NCBI RefSeq assembly: GCF_900113485.1 | Contig: NZ_FOPM01000007.1 | Coordinates: forward strand, 124,001 to 188,000 | Length of the DNA stretch: 64,000 bases | Direction: 5' to 3' | Source: Methylobacterium gossipiicola | GTDB taxonomy: Bacteria; Pseudomonadota; Alphaproteobacteria; Rhizobiales; Beijerinckiaceae | Shown here: piece by piece, positions 39,749-46,415 of the stretch | How positions within the stretch are numbered: the stretch's first letter is position 1 | Layout: each line of letters opens with the position of its first letter | The notes under the pieces: model-generated | Told to the model about the DNA's origin: nothing | The model's input: only the letters and a program-made list of their open reading frames with translations | Database searches by the model: none | Made by a program: the position numbers and the translations under genes

Positions 39749-40501
39749 ATGCCACCGATAGCAAGGGGCATGGACCACCTCGGCAGCCGTTTGAAATCAG
39801 CCCGCGAAAATGCTGGCCTGTCTCAGTCAGAACTGGCGGAGCGGGTTGGCATGTCGCAGCAGGGTGTCGCGGACATCGAAACTAAGGGCAGCCGCCCTCG
39901 AAAATTAATTGAAATCGCCCGTGCTTGTGGCGTGACGCCAGAGTGGCTGCTGGGTCAAAGCCAGGATCGGCTTGAGCCGGGCGCCGATGGGCCACGTCCC
40001 GCACGGGCGGCCAAGCACCCTACGAACCAGGCTTCCGTCTCCCGCAAATCCCTGCCTGAATACGACATTCGTGCCGGGGCATCCTACGGCGGCGGGATGG
40101 ACGACGGCGAATGGCGCGACGGCGGTGTCTCTGGTCACGAACCAGTCGCAAATTGGGGGCTTCCGCAATCTTACGTCGAGCGCGAACTGGGGCTGACGTA
40201 TGGCTTTGCCGATATCCTGCCGGTCCGGGGCGACTCCATGGATGACGGTACCGCGAAGGCTCTCTTATCCGGGGATCGGGTAGTCATCGACCGAAAAGAC
40301 ACCGACCCAAGGCAGGGTGGGATCTTCGCGGTTTGGGATGGCGATGGAGTAATAATCAAGCAAGTAGAAATCGTTCGCGGCTCATCTCCACCAAAGATCG
40401 TCTGCACCTCCCGAAATAGCAACTATAAGCCGATATTTCTCGCCTTGGACGGCAATGTCCACATTATCGGTCGGGTTTCAGCGAAATTCTCAAGGATGTA
40501 G
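39749..40501 (+). CDS. CI-type phage repressor (HTH plus S24 peptidase)
   Basis: A 250-residue protein. The HTH is at about 12-65 (LGSRLKSARENAGLSQSELA, RVGMSQQGVADIETKGSRP). A linker follows, then a LexA/S24 self-cleavage domain with Ser163 in VRGDSMDDG and Lys204 in GVIIKQVEIV. An Ala-Gly at 109-110 is a possible cleavage site. RecA-stimulated autocleavage would link induction to DNA damage. The ATG at 39749 is used; an in-frame ATG at 39770 (MDHLGSRL) is plausible. The gene reads away from cro and is followed after 6 bases by a secreted-protein gene. Confidence 0.9.
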   Translation: MPPIARGMDHLGSRLKSARENAGLSQSELAERVGMSQQGVADIETKGSRPRKLIEIARACGVTPEWLLGQSQDRLEPGADGPRPARAAKHPTNQASVSRKSLPEYDIRAGASYGGGMDDGEWRDGGVSGHEPVANWGLPQSYVERELGLTYGFADILPVRGDSMDDGTAKALLSGDRVVIDRKDTDPRQGGIFAVWDGDGVIIKQVEIVRGSSPPKIVCTSRNSNYKPIFLALDGNVHIIGRVSAKFSRM

Positions 40502-40507
40502 ATCGCT

Positions 40508-40873
40508 GTGAGAAAATCATTCGTCATACCTCTTGCTGTTTTGATCGGGGTGGCGACCTCTTCAGTCTCGCTACAGGCGCAGATGGGAGCGGTTGGAGCG
40601 CGAGATCGCGCGGCACAAGGGCGCGATGCCACAGATCGGCTCAAAGCTCTCGCTCGCTCAAATAAGATTACTTTCTTGGAATACTATAAGAGGTATCATC
40701 AAATAGATATGTCGTATTTCGATCCGCCCGCCGCCATTATAGAGCTAAATCTTTATAATATTATGTTGGCGAAAATGGTCGAAGACAAAAAGATTTCAAT
40801 GGAAGAGTTTGATTACTACTCAAATAAGAAGATCGCGGAAACTGCAAAAGCACTTACTTTAAATCAAAATTAG
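40508..40873 (+). CDS. Secreted helical protein co-transcribed with the repressor
   Basis: A 121-residue frame from GTG 40508, six bases after cI. It has a Sec signal peptide (MRKSFVIPLAVLIGVATSSV, ending near LQA), then RDATDRLKALARSNKITFLE and a C-terminal helical part with low GC (KMVEDKKISMEEFDYYSNKK). A strong terminator follows at 40898-40923, so it forms a two-gene lysogenic transcript with the repressor. Secreted proteins expressed from prophages in this place often cause superinfection exclusion or alter host fitness. The family is not recognised. Confidence 0.7.
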   Translation: MRKSFVIPLAVLIGVATSSVSLQAQMGAVGARDRAAQGRDATDRLKALARSNKITFLEYYKRYHQIDMSYFDPPAAIIELNLYNIMLAKMVEDKKISMEEFDYYSNKKIAETAKALTLNQN

Positions 40874-40897
40874 CGGACTTTTTTTGCCAAACAGCAG

Positions 40898-40923
40898 GCC
40901 CCGCCATACCGGTGGGGCTTTTT
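40898..40923 (+). terminator. Rho-independent terminator after the repressor operon
   Basis: GCCCCGCC (40898-40905) pairs with GGTGGGGC (40911-40918; one G-T wobble) around ATACC, followed by TTTTT. It ends the cI transcript before the rightward early promoter. Confidence 0.85.
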
Positions 40924-40977
40924 CCATTCCTGTGGACCGCCAAATTTTGTGATGTCCCTGCACCTGCGTCATTTCAT

Positions 40978-41044
40978 ACCGTATTGAACCGAAACGGTAG
41001 AACGCAACCGGAATACCGGTTGACACCGATACCGGAATATCGGT
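40978..41044 (+). promoter_or_regulatory. Rightward early promoter with CI-type operators
   Basis: Two ACCG-N6-CGGT sites, ACCGGAATACCGGT (41007-41020) and ACCGGAATATCGGT (41031-41044), surround a consensus TTGACA (41020-41025). A shorter ACCGAAACGGT (40988-40998) and an ACCGTATTGAACCG direct repeat lie upstream. The second site covers the spacer and -10 area, so a repressor bound here would silence the operon starting at 41082. The sites match those at the cI/cro switch. Confidence 0.72.
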
Positions 41045-41081
41045 AGCTTCGCTCCATCAGCTCACGCGATGGAGCCCCGAA

Positions 41082-41957
41082 GTGCCCCAGCCCACCACCA
41101 TCATCGAAACCCTCGCCGGCCAGTTCTTCCGCGTGAAGGCGTTCGCGGATCCCGCGCTCGACCACATCTGGGAGGGCGTCGAGGTCAAGCGCACCAAGGA
41201 CGGGTTCGTCGACAAGAAGAACGCTCGGCCGTTCTCGGTGCGGAAGCTCGGCACCCGCCTTGTCGCCCAGCAGGCCGCCGGCGCCATGGTCCCGCAGCCG
41301 TGCCAGCAGCAGCAGGCGCAGGCTGCCTCCGCACCCGCCCCCGTCTGGATCGAGACCTCCGCGACCCGCCGCGACCTGACCGGCGCGCAGGGCGTGATCC
41401 TCGGCTCCGTCATCAAGCTCTACGGCCGGTGGGACGCCGAGTTCGTCGACACGAAGGGCCACAGCCCGAACCTTCGCCGGCACCTCGGGCGCCATGAGAC
41501 CGAAGCCCAGGCGCGGGCGGCGGTCCAGATCGAGATGCGCCTTGCCGCGATCCGGAAGGCCGCGCCGCCGACCCACATCGTTCGGTTCACGATTCCCCGG
41601 GACGGCAGCGCGCCCGAGGACATTCTGGCCGAGACCCGTGTCGGCGACACCGCCGCCGCCGTGGTCGAATACCTCGGCACCGGCCAACTCGATGCCTACG
41701 TCCTGACCGAGGTGTACGCGGCCGACCTGACGCCCGGCGCCGAGTCGCTCACCGACGTCACCGCCGCGATCCTCCGGGACGTCGCCGCCTACGTCGAGGC
41801 CGCCGCCATCGAACTGCCCCGCAGCCTCGACGACGCCTTCGCCCGCCACGGCATCCCGCAGCCCACGGCGTGGGTCGAGGCTGGCAGTCGCGCTCCCGAT
41901 TTCGAGGGCGAGCGCCTCGGGCCGGCCGACTGCCTGGATCGGCGCCGCGCAGCCTGA
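41082..41957 (+). CDS. First gene of rightward early operon, unknown function
   Basis: A 291-residue protein (MPQPTTIIETLAGQFFRVKA). The N-terminal domain contains DPALDHIWEGVEVKRTKDGF. A Gln/Ala-rich linker (QPCQQQQAQAASAPAP) is followed by a second domain (GVILGSVIKLYGRWDAEFVD, KAAPPTHIVRFTIPRDGSAP). The antisense strand also has a long open frame, but only this strand gives balanced composition. It is the first product after derepression of the operator-controlled promoter, so it may be a regulatory or takeover protein. No family is recognised. Confidence 0.6.
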   Translation: MPQPTTIIETLAGQFFRVKAFADPALDHIWEGVEVKRTKDGFVDKKNARPFSVRKLGTRLVAQQAAGAMVPQPCQQQQAQAASAPAPVWIETSATRRDLTGAQGVILGSVIKLYGRWDAEFVDTKGHSPNLRRHLGRHETEAQARAAVQIEMRLAAIRKAAPPTHIVRFTIPRDGSAPEDILAETRVGDTAAAVVEYLGTGQLDAYVLTEVYAADLTPGAESLTDVTAAILRDVAAYVEAAAIELPRSLDDAFARHGIPQPTAWVEAGSRAPDFEGERLGPADCLDRRRAA

Positions 41958-42020
41958 GCGGCTCCCACCCCTTTCCGCCTTCACCCCCGAGCGCGTCGCG
42001 CTCCAGACGAAAGAGAACCC

Positions 42021-42533
42021 ATGTCCAATCCCAAGATCATCGACCTCGGCAACATCACCGGCACGCCGTTCGCTGACATCCTCCTCGCCGCCATTGCCGG
42101 GGCGGACGCGGCGAAGAAGGCGGCCCACCTTCCGAAGCGCCCCCTCGCCCAGGACATCGCCACGCTGAAGGCGGCCGCCGAGCGGTATGAAGCGCCGAAC
42201 CCGTTCGAGCCGGGCGATCTGGTGACGCCGCGTGCGGACAGCCCGCTGAAGGGCATCGGCCGCCCGCGCATCGTGCTGGAACTGATGGAGCGGATCGACG
42301 CCGATCTGGCGGTGACCGACCCCAACCACGTCGATCACCCCCGCTTCGGCGCCAAGCTCGATATCCGCGTCGCCTCGGTCTGCGACTGCCCCCACGGGGA
42401 GGTGACCGCCTCCTGGGAGGAGGGCTGGATGTTCGAGCCCTACACGCCGCCGGCCGAGACCGGCGAGCAGGACCCGGCACCCGCGAGCGCCCCGGCCCAG
42501 ACCGAGGCGGCCGACCTTCAGCCCGCCGCCTGA
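42021..42533 (+). CDS. Hypothetical early phage protein
   Basis: A 170-residue protein (MSNPKIIDLGNITGTPFADI). It has helical segments (LAAIAGADAAKKAAHLPKRP, LAQDIATLKAAAERYEAPNP), a beta-rich part (FEPGDLVTPRADSPLKGIGR, AKLDIRVASVCDCPHGEVT) and an acidic, Pro-rich tail. CDCPHGE is a small Cys/His cluster. No family is recognised. It lies in the rightward early operon. Confidence 0.55.
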   Translation: MSNPKIIDLGNITGTPFADILLAAIAGADAAKKAAHLPKRPLAQDIATLKAAAERYEAPNPFEPGDLVTPRADSPLKGIGRPRIVLELMERIDADLAVTDPNHVDHPRFGAKLDIRVASVCDCPHGEVTASWEEGWMFEPYTPPAETGEQDPAPASAPAQTEAADLQPAA

Positions 42534-42597
42534 GCCGCCCGCCGGGCCGCTCACGCCGGGCGGCCCGGCCACCTCCTCCCAACGATAGAGATTTGCG

Positions 42598-42903
42598 ATG
42601 TCCAGCCCTGCCGAAGGTGGGTTCTATGTCCGTCAGCGCGAGCCCGATCCCACAAATACAGCCACGTGGCGGGCGCCATTCCGGCACGAAACCTTGGAAT
42701 CAGCCTTCCAAGAGGCCGAGCGGGTCGCTCGCGCAAAAGGAATTCCGTTTTCGGTTCTGCAGGAAGTCGGCGTTGTCGATCCTGTATTCCGGGAAGAGCC
42801 GCACAAAGCCGATGCGTACGCGCAGATGCATGCCTTTCTGCAGGAGCGCCTCACCGAAATCCAGAACGCTATGGCAGATCTGGCGAAGTTGGGCGGCCGG
42901 TGA
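42598..42903 (+). CDS. Hypothetical early phage protein (101 aa)
   Basis: Starts MSSPAEGGFYVRQREPDPTN and continues FRHETLESAFQEAERVARAK and GIPFSVLQEVGVVDPVFREE, ending in a charged helix. Its central part looks like a small alpha/beta domain (GGFYVRQR.. AFQEAERVARA..IPFSVLQEVG), the pattern of short phage DUFs with two strands and a helix. The next gene overlaps its stop (TGATG). Unknown function. Confidence 0.5.
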   Translation: MSSPAEGGFYVRQREPDPTNTATWRAPFRHETLESAFQEAERVARAKGIPFSVLQEVGVVDPVFREEPHKADAYAQMHAFLQERLTEIQNAMADLAKLGGR

Positions 42904-43061
42904 TGACCGACCCCCAACTCGCCTGCCTCGCCATCGCCGCCGGTCCGTTCCTGATCGGGCTCGCCTGGGTCCTGGGCACCTCGGCCCCCATCGTCTTCGG
43001 ACTGATGCTCGACCGGGCCGAGAACACCGTCCTGCGCCTCCGCGACCGGATGGAGGGGTGA
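42903..43061 (+). CDS. Small membrane protein (52 aa)
   Basis: From ATG 42903, overlapping the previous stop: MTDPQLACLAIAAGPFLIGL, then AWVLGTSAPIVFGLMLDRAE and a charged tail NTVLRLRDRMEG. One long or two short transmembrane helices. The stop overlaps the next GTG (GTGA). Early-expressed membrane peptide of unknown role. Confidence 0.55.
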   Translation: MTDPQLACLAIAAGPFLIGLAWVLGTSAPIVFGLMLDRAENTVLRLRDRMEG

Positions 43062-43279
43062 GCGTGGACGCCGCCGAACTCTACAGCCGCGCCCCGTACC
43101 GCATCCGGTTCGGCACCTGCGCCACCATCGAGGACCGGCACGGCGCCGGCGCCTTCATGGTCATCGAGCCCGCCGACAACCCGGCCGAGCGCATCGCCTT
43201 CGCCGAAGCCTGGATCGCCCAGGTGAACGCGGCCGCCGCCCAGGCCGAGCCGTCCGCCCTTCCCGTCGCAGCCGAGTGA
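43058..43279 (+). CDS. Hypothetical small protein (73 aa)
   Basis: GTG 43058 overlaps the preceding stop; a GTG at 43064 is also possible. Sequence: SVDAAELYSRAPYRIRFGTC, ATIEDRHGAGAFMVIEPADN, PAERIAFAEAWIAQVNAAAA. It is a compact alpha/beta protein coupled at both ends (GTGA) and directly precedes the YqaJ exonuclease gene. No family is recognised. Confidence 0.5.
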   Translation: MSVDAAELYSRAPYRIRFGTCATIEDRHGAGAFMVIEPADNPAERIAFAEAWIAQVNAAAAQAEPSALPVAAE

Positions 43280-44004
43280 ACACCATGGAAATGATCGCCA
43301 ACGCCGGCCGAGCCTCCTCGTCCGTCCGCATCCACGCCGACCTCTTCCAGGGCACCGACGAGTGGCTCGCCGCCCGCTGCGGCATGCTCACCGCCAGCGA
43401 GATGAAGCTGATCCTGACGCCGACCTTCAAGGCGGCGAAGAACGAGAAGGAGCGGGCGCACCTCTACGAACTCCTCGCCCAGCGGATCACCCAGCACGTC
43501 GAGCCCCGATACATCAGCGACGACATGCTGCGCGGGCAGGAAGACGAGGTCGAAGCCCTCACCATCTACAGCCGGCACTACGCGCCTACCGAGTGCGTCG
43601 GCTTCATCACCAACGATAAATGGGGCTTCACGCTCGGGTACTCGCCCGACGGCCTCGTCGGCAGCGACGGTCTCGTCGAGGTGAAATCCCGCCTTCAAAA
43701 GTACCAGATCGAGACCTTCGTGGTGCACGTTGCCGAGGGGACGATCCCGAGCGACTACCTGCTTCAGATCCAGACCGGCCTCCTCGTATCCGAGCGGTCG
43801 TGGTGCGATCTCGTCTCGTATTCCGGCGGCCTGCCCATGGCCGTGATGCGGGTCTATCCGGACGACACCGTTCAGTCTGCGATCGTTGCGGCGGCCAGCG
43901 ACTTCGAGAAGCGTCTGGCCGAGGCCCATGACCGCTACCTGGGCGCCGTGGCCGCGTCGAAAGCTGTTCCGACCGTGCGTCCCGTCAGGGACATCGTGCT
44001 GTGA
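43276..44004 (+). CDS. YqaJ-like (lambda exonuclease family) recombination nuclease
   Basis: A 242-residue protein with the YqaJ core: LFQGTDEWLAARCGMLTASE at the N-terminus, DEVEALTIYSRHYAPTECVG, LGYSPDGLVGSDGLVEVKSR (Asp and Glu-x-Lys of the PD-(D/E)XK site), and DYLLQIQTGLLVSERSWC with the conserved Gln. It degrades one strand of duplex ends 5'-3' to feed single-strand annealing. GTG 43276 overlaps the previous stop; ATG 43285 is an alternative. The next coupled gene probably encodes its single-strand DNA partner. Confidence 0.9.
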   Translation: MNTMEMIANAGRASSSVRIHADLFQGTDEWLAARCGMLTASEMKLILTPTFKAAKNEKERAHLYELLAQRITQHVEPRYISDDMLRGQEDEVEALTIYSRHYAPTECVGFITNDKWGFTLGYSPDGLVGSDGLVEVKSRLQKYQIETFVVHVAEGTIPSDYLLQIQTGLLVSERSWCDLVSYSGGLPMAVMRVYPDDTVQSAIVAAASDFEKRLAEAHDRYLGAVAASKAVPTVRPVRDIVL

Positions 44005-44654
44005 CGGACCTCTCGCAGACCATCGCTCCGAAGAGCGACCAGCTCAACGCCGACGACCTGATCGGCGGCCCGCGCACCATCAAGGTGACGCGGGTCACCA
44101 AGATGGCCGAGCCCGACCAGCCCATCGCCATCGGGTTCGAGGGCGACGGCGGCAAACCCTACAAGCCCGGCAAGTCCATGCGGCGAGTCCTCGTGTGGGT
44201 CTGGGGCGCCGATGGCAACGCCTACGTCGGGCGCCGGATGACGCTGTACCGCGACGACAAGGTGCAGTTCGGCGGCATGGCCGTGGGTGGCATCCGCATC
44301 AGCCATATGTCGGACATCGCCGCCCCGGTGACGATGGCGCTCACGGAGAAGCGGGCGAGCCGGAAGCCTTTCACGGTGAAACCGCTCGCTTCCGAGCGAG
44401 GCCCGACGCCCTCCAAAGGCGATGCGGGAGGGGGCGAGACCAGGCCGCAAACTGCCCGAGACCGGATGTTCACCGCAGCACGGGCAGCCGCAGCGAAGGG
44501 GCAGAGCGCGCTCGACGAGTTCGTTGGTCCGCTTCCCGAAGCCGCCTACGGGGCGCTCGGTGACATCTGGGACGAGTTGCAGCGCCTCGTCGCCGACGCC
44601 GAAGCCTCCAATCCCGACGACAGCGACCACTCCAGCCAGAACGAGGCCGCCTAA
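44001..44654 (+). CDS. Partner protein of the YqaJ exonuclease (possible ssDNA-binding protein)
   Basis: A 217-residue protein from GTG 44001 (GTGA overlap). The N-terminal half is beta-rich (GGPRTIKVTRVTKMAEPDQP, RRVLVWVWGADGNAYVGRR, TLYRDDKVQFGGMAVGGIRI), possibly OB-like. The C-terminal half is linker plus an acidic tail (ADAEASNPDDSDHSSQNEAA), as in single-stranded-DNA-binding proteins. Position beside the exonuclease supports a role in recombination. No RecT/Erf motif is visible, so the assignment is contextual. Confidence 0.55.
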   Translation: MTDLSQTIAPKSDQLNADDLIGGPRTIKVTRVTKMAEPDQPIAIGFEGDGGKPYKPGKSMRRVLVWVWGADGNAYVGRRMTLYRDDKVQFGGMAVGGIRISHMSDIAAPVTMALTEKRASRKPFTVKPLASERGPTPSKGDAGGGETRPQTARDRMFTAARAAAAKGQSALDEFVGPLPEAAYGALGDIWDELQRLVADAEASNPDDSDHSSQNEAA

Positions 44655-45364
44655 TGCTGATCCGTGTCGTCGACCTCGAAACCACCGGCTTCGAGCCGCC
44701 CGCAGGCATCTGCGAGATCGGTTTTTGCGATCTTGTCCGCGACGGCGACGAGTGGATCGTCGGGCGCCCGGCGAACCTCCTCGTGAACCCTGGGCACCCC
44801 ATCCCACCCGAGACCTCGGCCGTCCACCACATCACCGATGATGACGTGATCGGCGCGCCCGACATCAAGGTCGCGATCGCCCCCGTACTGCACGACGAAG
44901 AGCGGTTCCAGGCTCGCCGCGTGGTGCTGGTCGCACACAACGCCCGCTTCGAGCGGCAGTGGCTCACGCCGGAGGTGACCGGTGATGTGGAGTGGGTCTG
45001 CACCTACAAATGCGCCCTGACGCTCTGGCCGGACGCGCCTGCCCACAACAACGGAACGCTTCGCTATTGGCTAAAGCCGGCCGGCCTGGATCGAGCCATG
45101 GCTGACCCCGCGCATCGGGCCGGCCCTGACGCCTACGTCACCGCCTTTATCCTGCGCGAGATGCTGAAGCTCGCCAGCCTCGACGAACTCGTGCGGATCT
45201 CGTCGCGGCCGGCGCTTCTGCCCCGCTGCAACTTCGGCAAGCATCGCGGCACGGCCTGGGCCGACGTCCCGTCCGATTACCTGCGGTGGGTCACCGGCCA
45301 GCAGATGGACGAGGACGTCCTTCATACCGCCCAGCACCACCTCGCCGCGCGCGCCAAGCGCTGA
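44654..45364 (+). CDS. DnaQ/ExoX-like 3'-5' exonuclease with C-terminal DUF3820-like domain
   Basis: A 236-residue protein. The DEDDh exonuclease motifs are VVDLETTGF (Asp7, Glu9), AHNARFERQW (motif II, with Glu where Asp is usual) and HRAGPDAYVTA (motif III). It removes nucleotides from 3' ends, preferring single strands if like ExoX. The C-terminal 50 residues (CNFGKHRGTAWADVPSDYLR) match the small DUF3820-like module often attached to phage exonucleases. It is probably part of the recombination or replication set. Confidence 0.82.
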   Translation: MLIRVVDLETTGFEPPAGICEIGFCDLVRDGDEWIVGRPANLLVNPGHPIPPETSAVHHITDDDVIGAPDIKVAIAPVLHDEERFQARRVVLVAHNARFERQWLTPEVTGDVEWVCTYKCALTLWPDAPAHNNGTLRYWLKPAGLDRAMADPAHRAGPDAYVTAFILREMLKLASLDELVRISSRPALLPRCNFGKHRGTAWADVPSDYLRWVTGQQMDEDVLHTAQHHLAARAKR

Positions 45365-45448
45365 CGACGGCACGCCCGAGCGCGACCAAGCCGCCTGACG
45401 CCTCCCGCCCCCACCGTCTCCCCGCCGCCAAGCCCTCAGGAGGGCCAG

Positions 45449-45898
45449 ATGAACGCATCCGCTCACCACCTCACCCGGCCGCAGGTGATCGCCCTCATGG
45501 AGGAAAACGCGACGCTGAAGGAAGCCTTGCGTCAGATGCGGCAGTTCCTCATCCCGCAGGCGATCATCCCCTCCGCATGGCGCCTCACGGGGCGCGAGCG
45601 CGATGTGCTGTTGGCCCTGCGCAAGGCCAGCCCGAACGTGCTGCACCGGGAGCGGATGCTGATCACGCTGTACGGCATCCTCGAAGCCGACATGCCGGAT
45701 CAGAAGATCCTCGATGTGTGGATCTGCAAGCTCCGGCGGAAGCTGATGCTTTCGCAGACGCGGGTGACCATCGAGACCGTTTGGGGGCGCGGCTGGCGGC
45801 TAGATCAGGAGAGCTTGGCGCGCCTGAACGGCTACATTGAGGAGGCATCCGAGCCGACGTGGACGCCCGGCAACCCGCTCCTGATCGCAGCGGAGTAG
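45449..45898 (+). CDS. CtrA-like winged-helix DNA-binding protein without receiver domain
   Basis: A 149-residue protein. An N-terminal coiled coil (QVIALMEENATLKEALRQMR) replaces the receiver. Residues about 45-118 are an OmpR/PhoB-type winged helix: WRLTGRERDVLLALRKASPN, LHRERMLITLYGILEADMPD, KILDVWICKLRRKL, VTIETVWGRGWRL. The KILDVWICKLRRKL and IETVWGRGW segments are close to the DNA-binding domain of CtrA, the alphaproteobacterial cell-cycle regulator. It may bind CtrA-type promoters on host or phage DNA independently of phosphorylation. It sits in the rightward early operon. Confidence 0.75.
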   Translation: MNASAHHLTRPQVIALMEENATLKEALRQMRQFLIPQAIIPSAWRLTGRERDVLLALRKASPNVLHRERMLITLYGILEADMPDQKILDVWICKLRRKLMLSQTRVTIETVWGRGWRLDQESLARLNGYIEEASEPTWTPGNPLLIAAE

Positions 45899-45902
45899 GG
45901 AG

Positions 45903-46415
45903 ATGACCGCGCCGATCTGCCCGACCTGCGGGACCGCCGCCCGCCTCACCGACGACGCCGAGATCTACCCGCGCCGGCCTGACCTCGCCGACAAGCCGAT
46001 TTGGACGTGCACGATCTGCGAGGACACCTACGTCGGGTGCCACCCGGGCACGGAGAACCCGCTGGGCTTCCCGGCGGACGCGGCCCTGCGCGAGGCGCGG
46101 ATGATGCTGCATCACAGCCGCATCGACCCGCTGTGGAAGATGGCCGACCGTTGCGGGCTGTACGAGCCCGAGGACGAGCGCGCCCGCAAGCAGATCCGGC
46201 GCGCCGCCCGGACGCGGGTCTATCGCTTCCTCGCGAACCGTATGGGGCTCACCGAGGAGACCTGTCACACCGCGATGTTCACCCTGGAGCAGTGCCGCGA
46301 GGCGTGGGTCGCGCTGAAGGGCGTGACGTACCCCGAGGTTCGCCGCTGGGCGCAGGTGGGGGATCGACCTGCGAGGAAGCCGAAGAAGGCTAAGCGCCAG
46401 GGAGTCGCGGCATGA
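45903..46415 (+). CDS. DUF3268-like zinc-finger phage protein
   Basis: A 170-residue protein. N-terminal Cys pairs ICPTCGT and WTCTICEDTYVGCHPG form a zinc ribbon. LGFPADAALREARMMLHHSR and IDPLWKMADRCGLYEPEDER follow, then ARTRVYRFLANRMGLTEETC. This is the DUF3268 zinc-finger family, frequent in phages. It ends with a Lys/Arg-rich tail. A nucleic-acid-binding role is likely. Overlaps the methyltransferase start (ATGA). Confidence 0.78.
   Translation: MTAPICPTCGTAARLTDDAEIYPRRPDLADKPIWTCTICEDTYVGCHPGTENPLGFPADAALREARMMLHHSRIDPLWKMADRCGLYEPEDERARKQIRRAARTRVYRFLANRMGLTEETCHTAMFTLEQCREAWVALKGVTYPEVRRWAQVGDRPARKPKKAKRQGVAA

Noticed and set aside
40974..42572. Minus-strand open frame of 532 codons across the first rightward early genes
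   Set aside because: It crosses the operator/promoter region and two balanced plus-strand genes; composition is that of a shadow.
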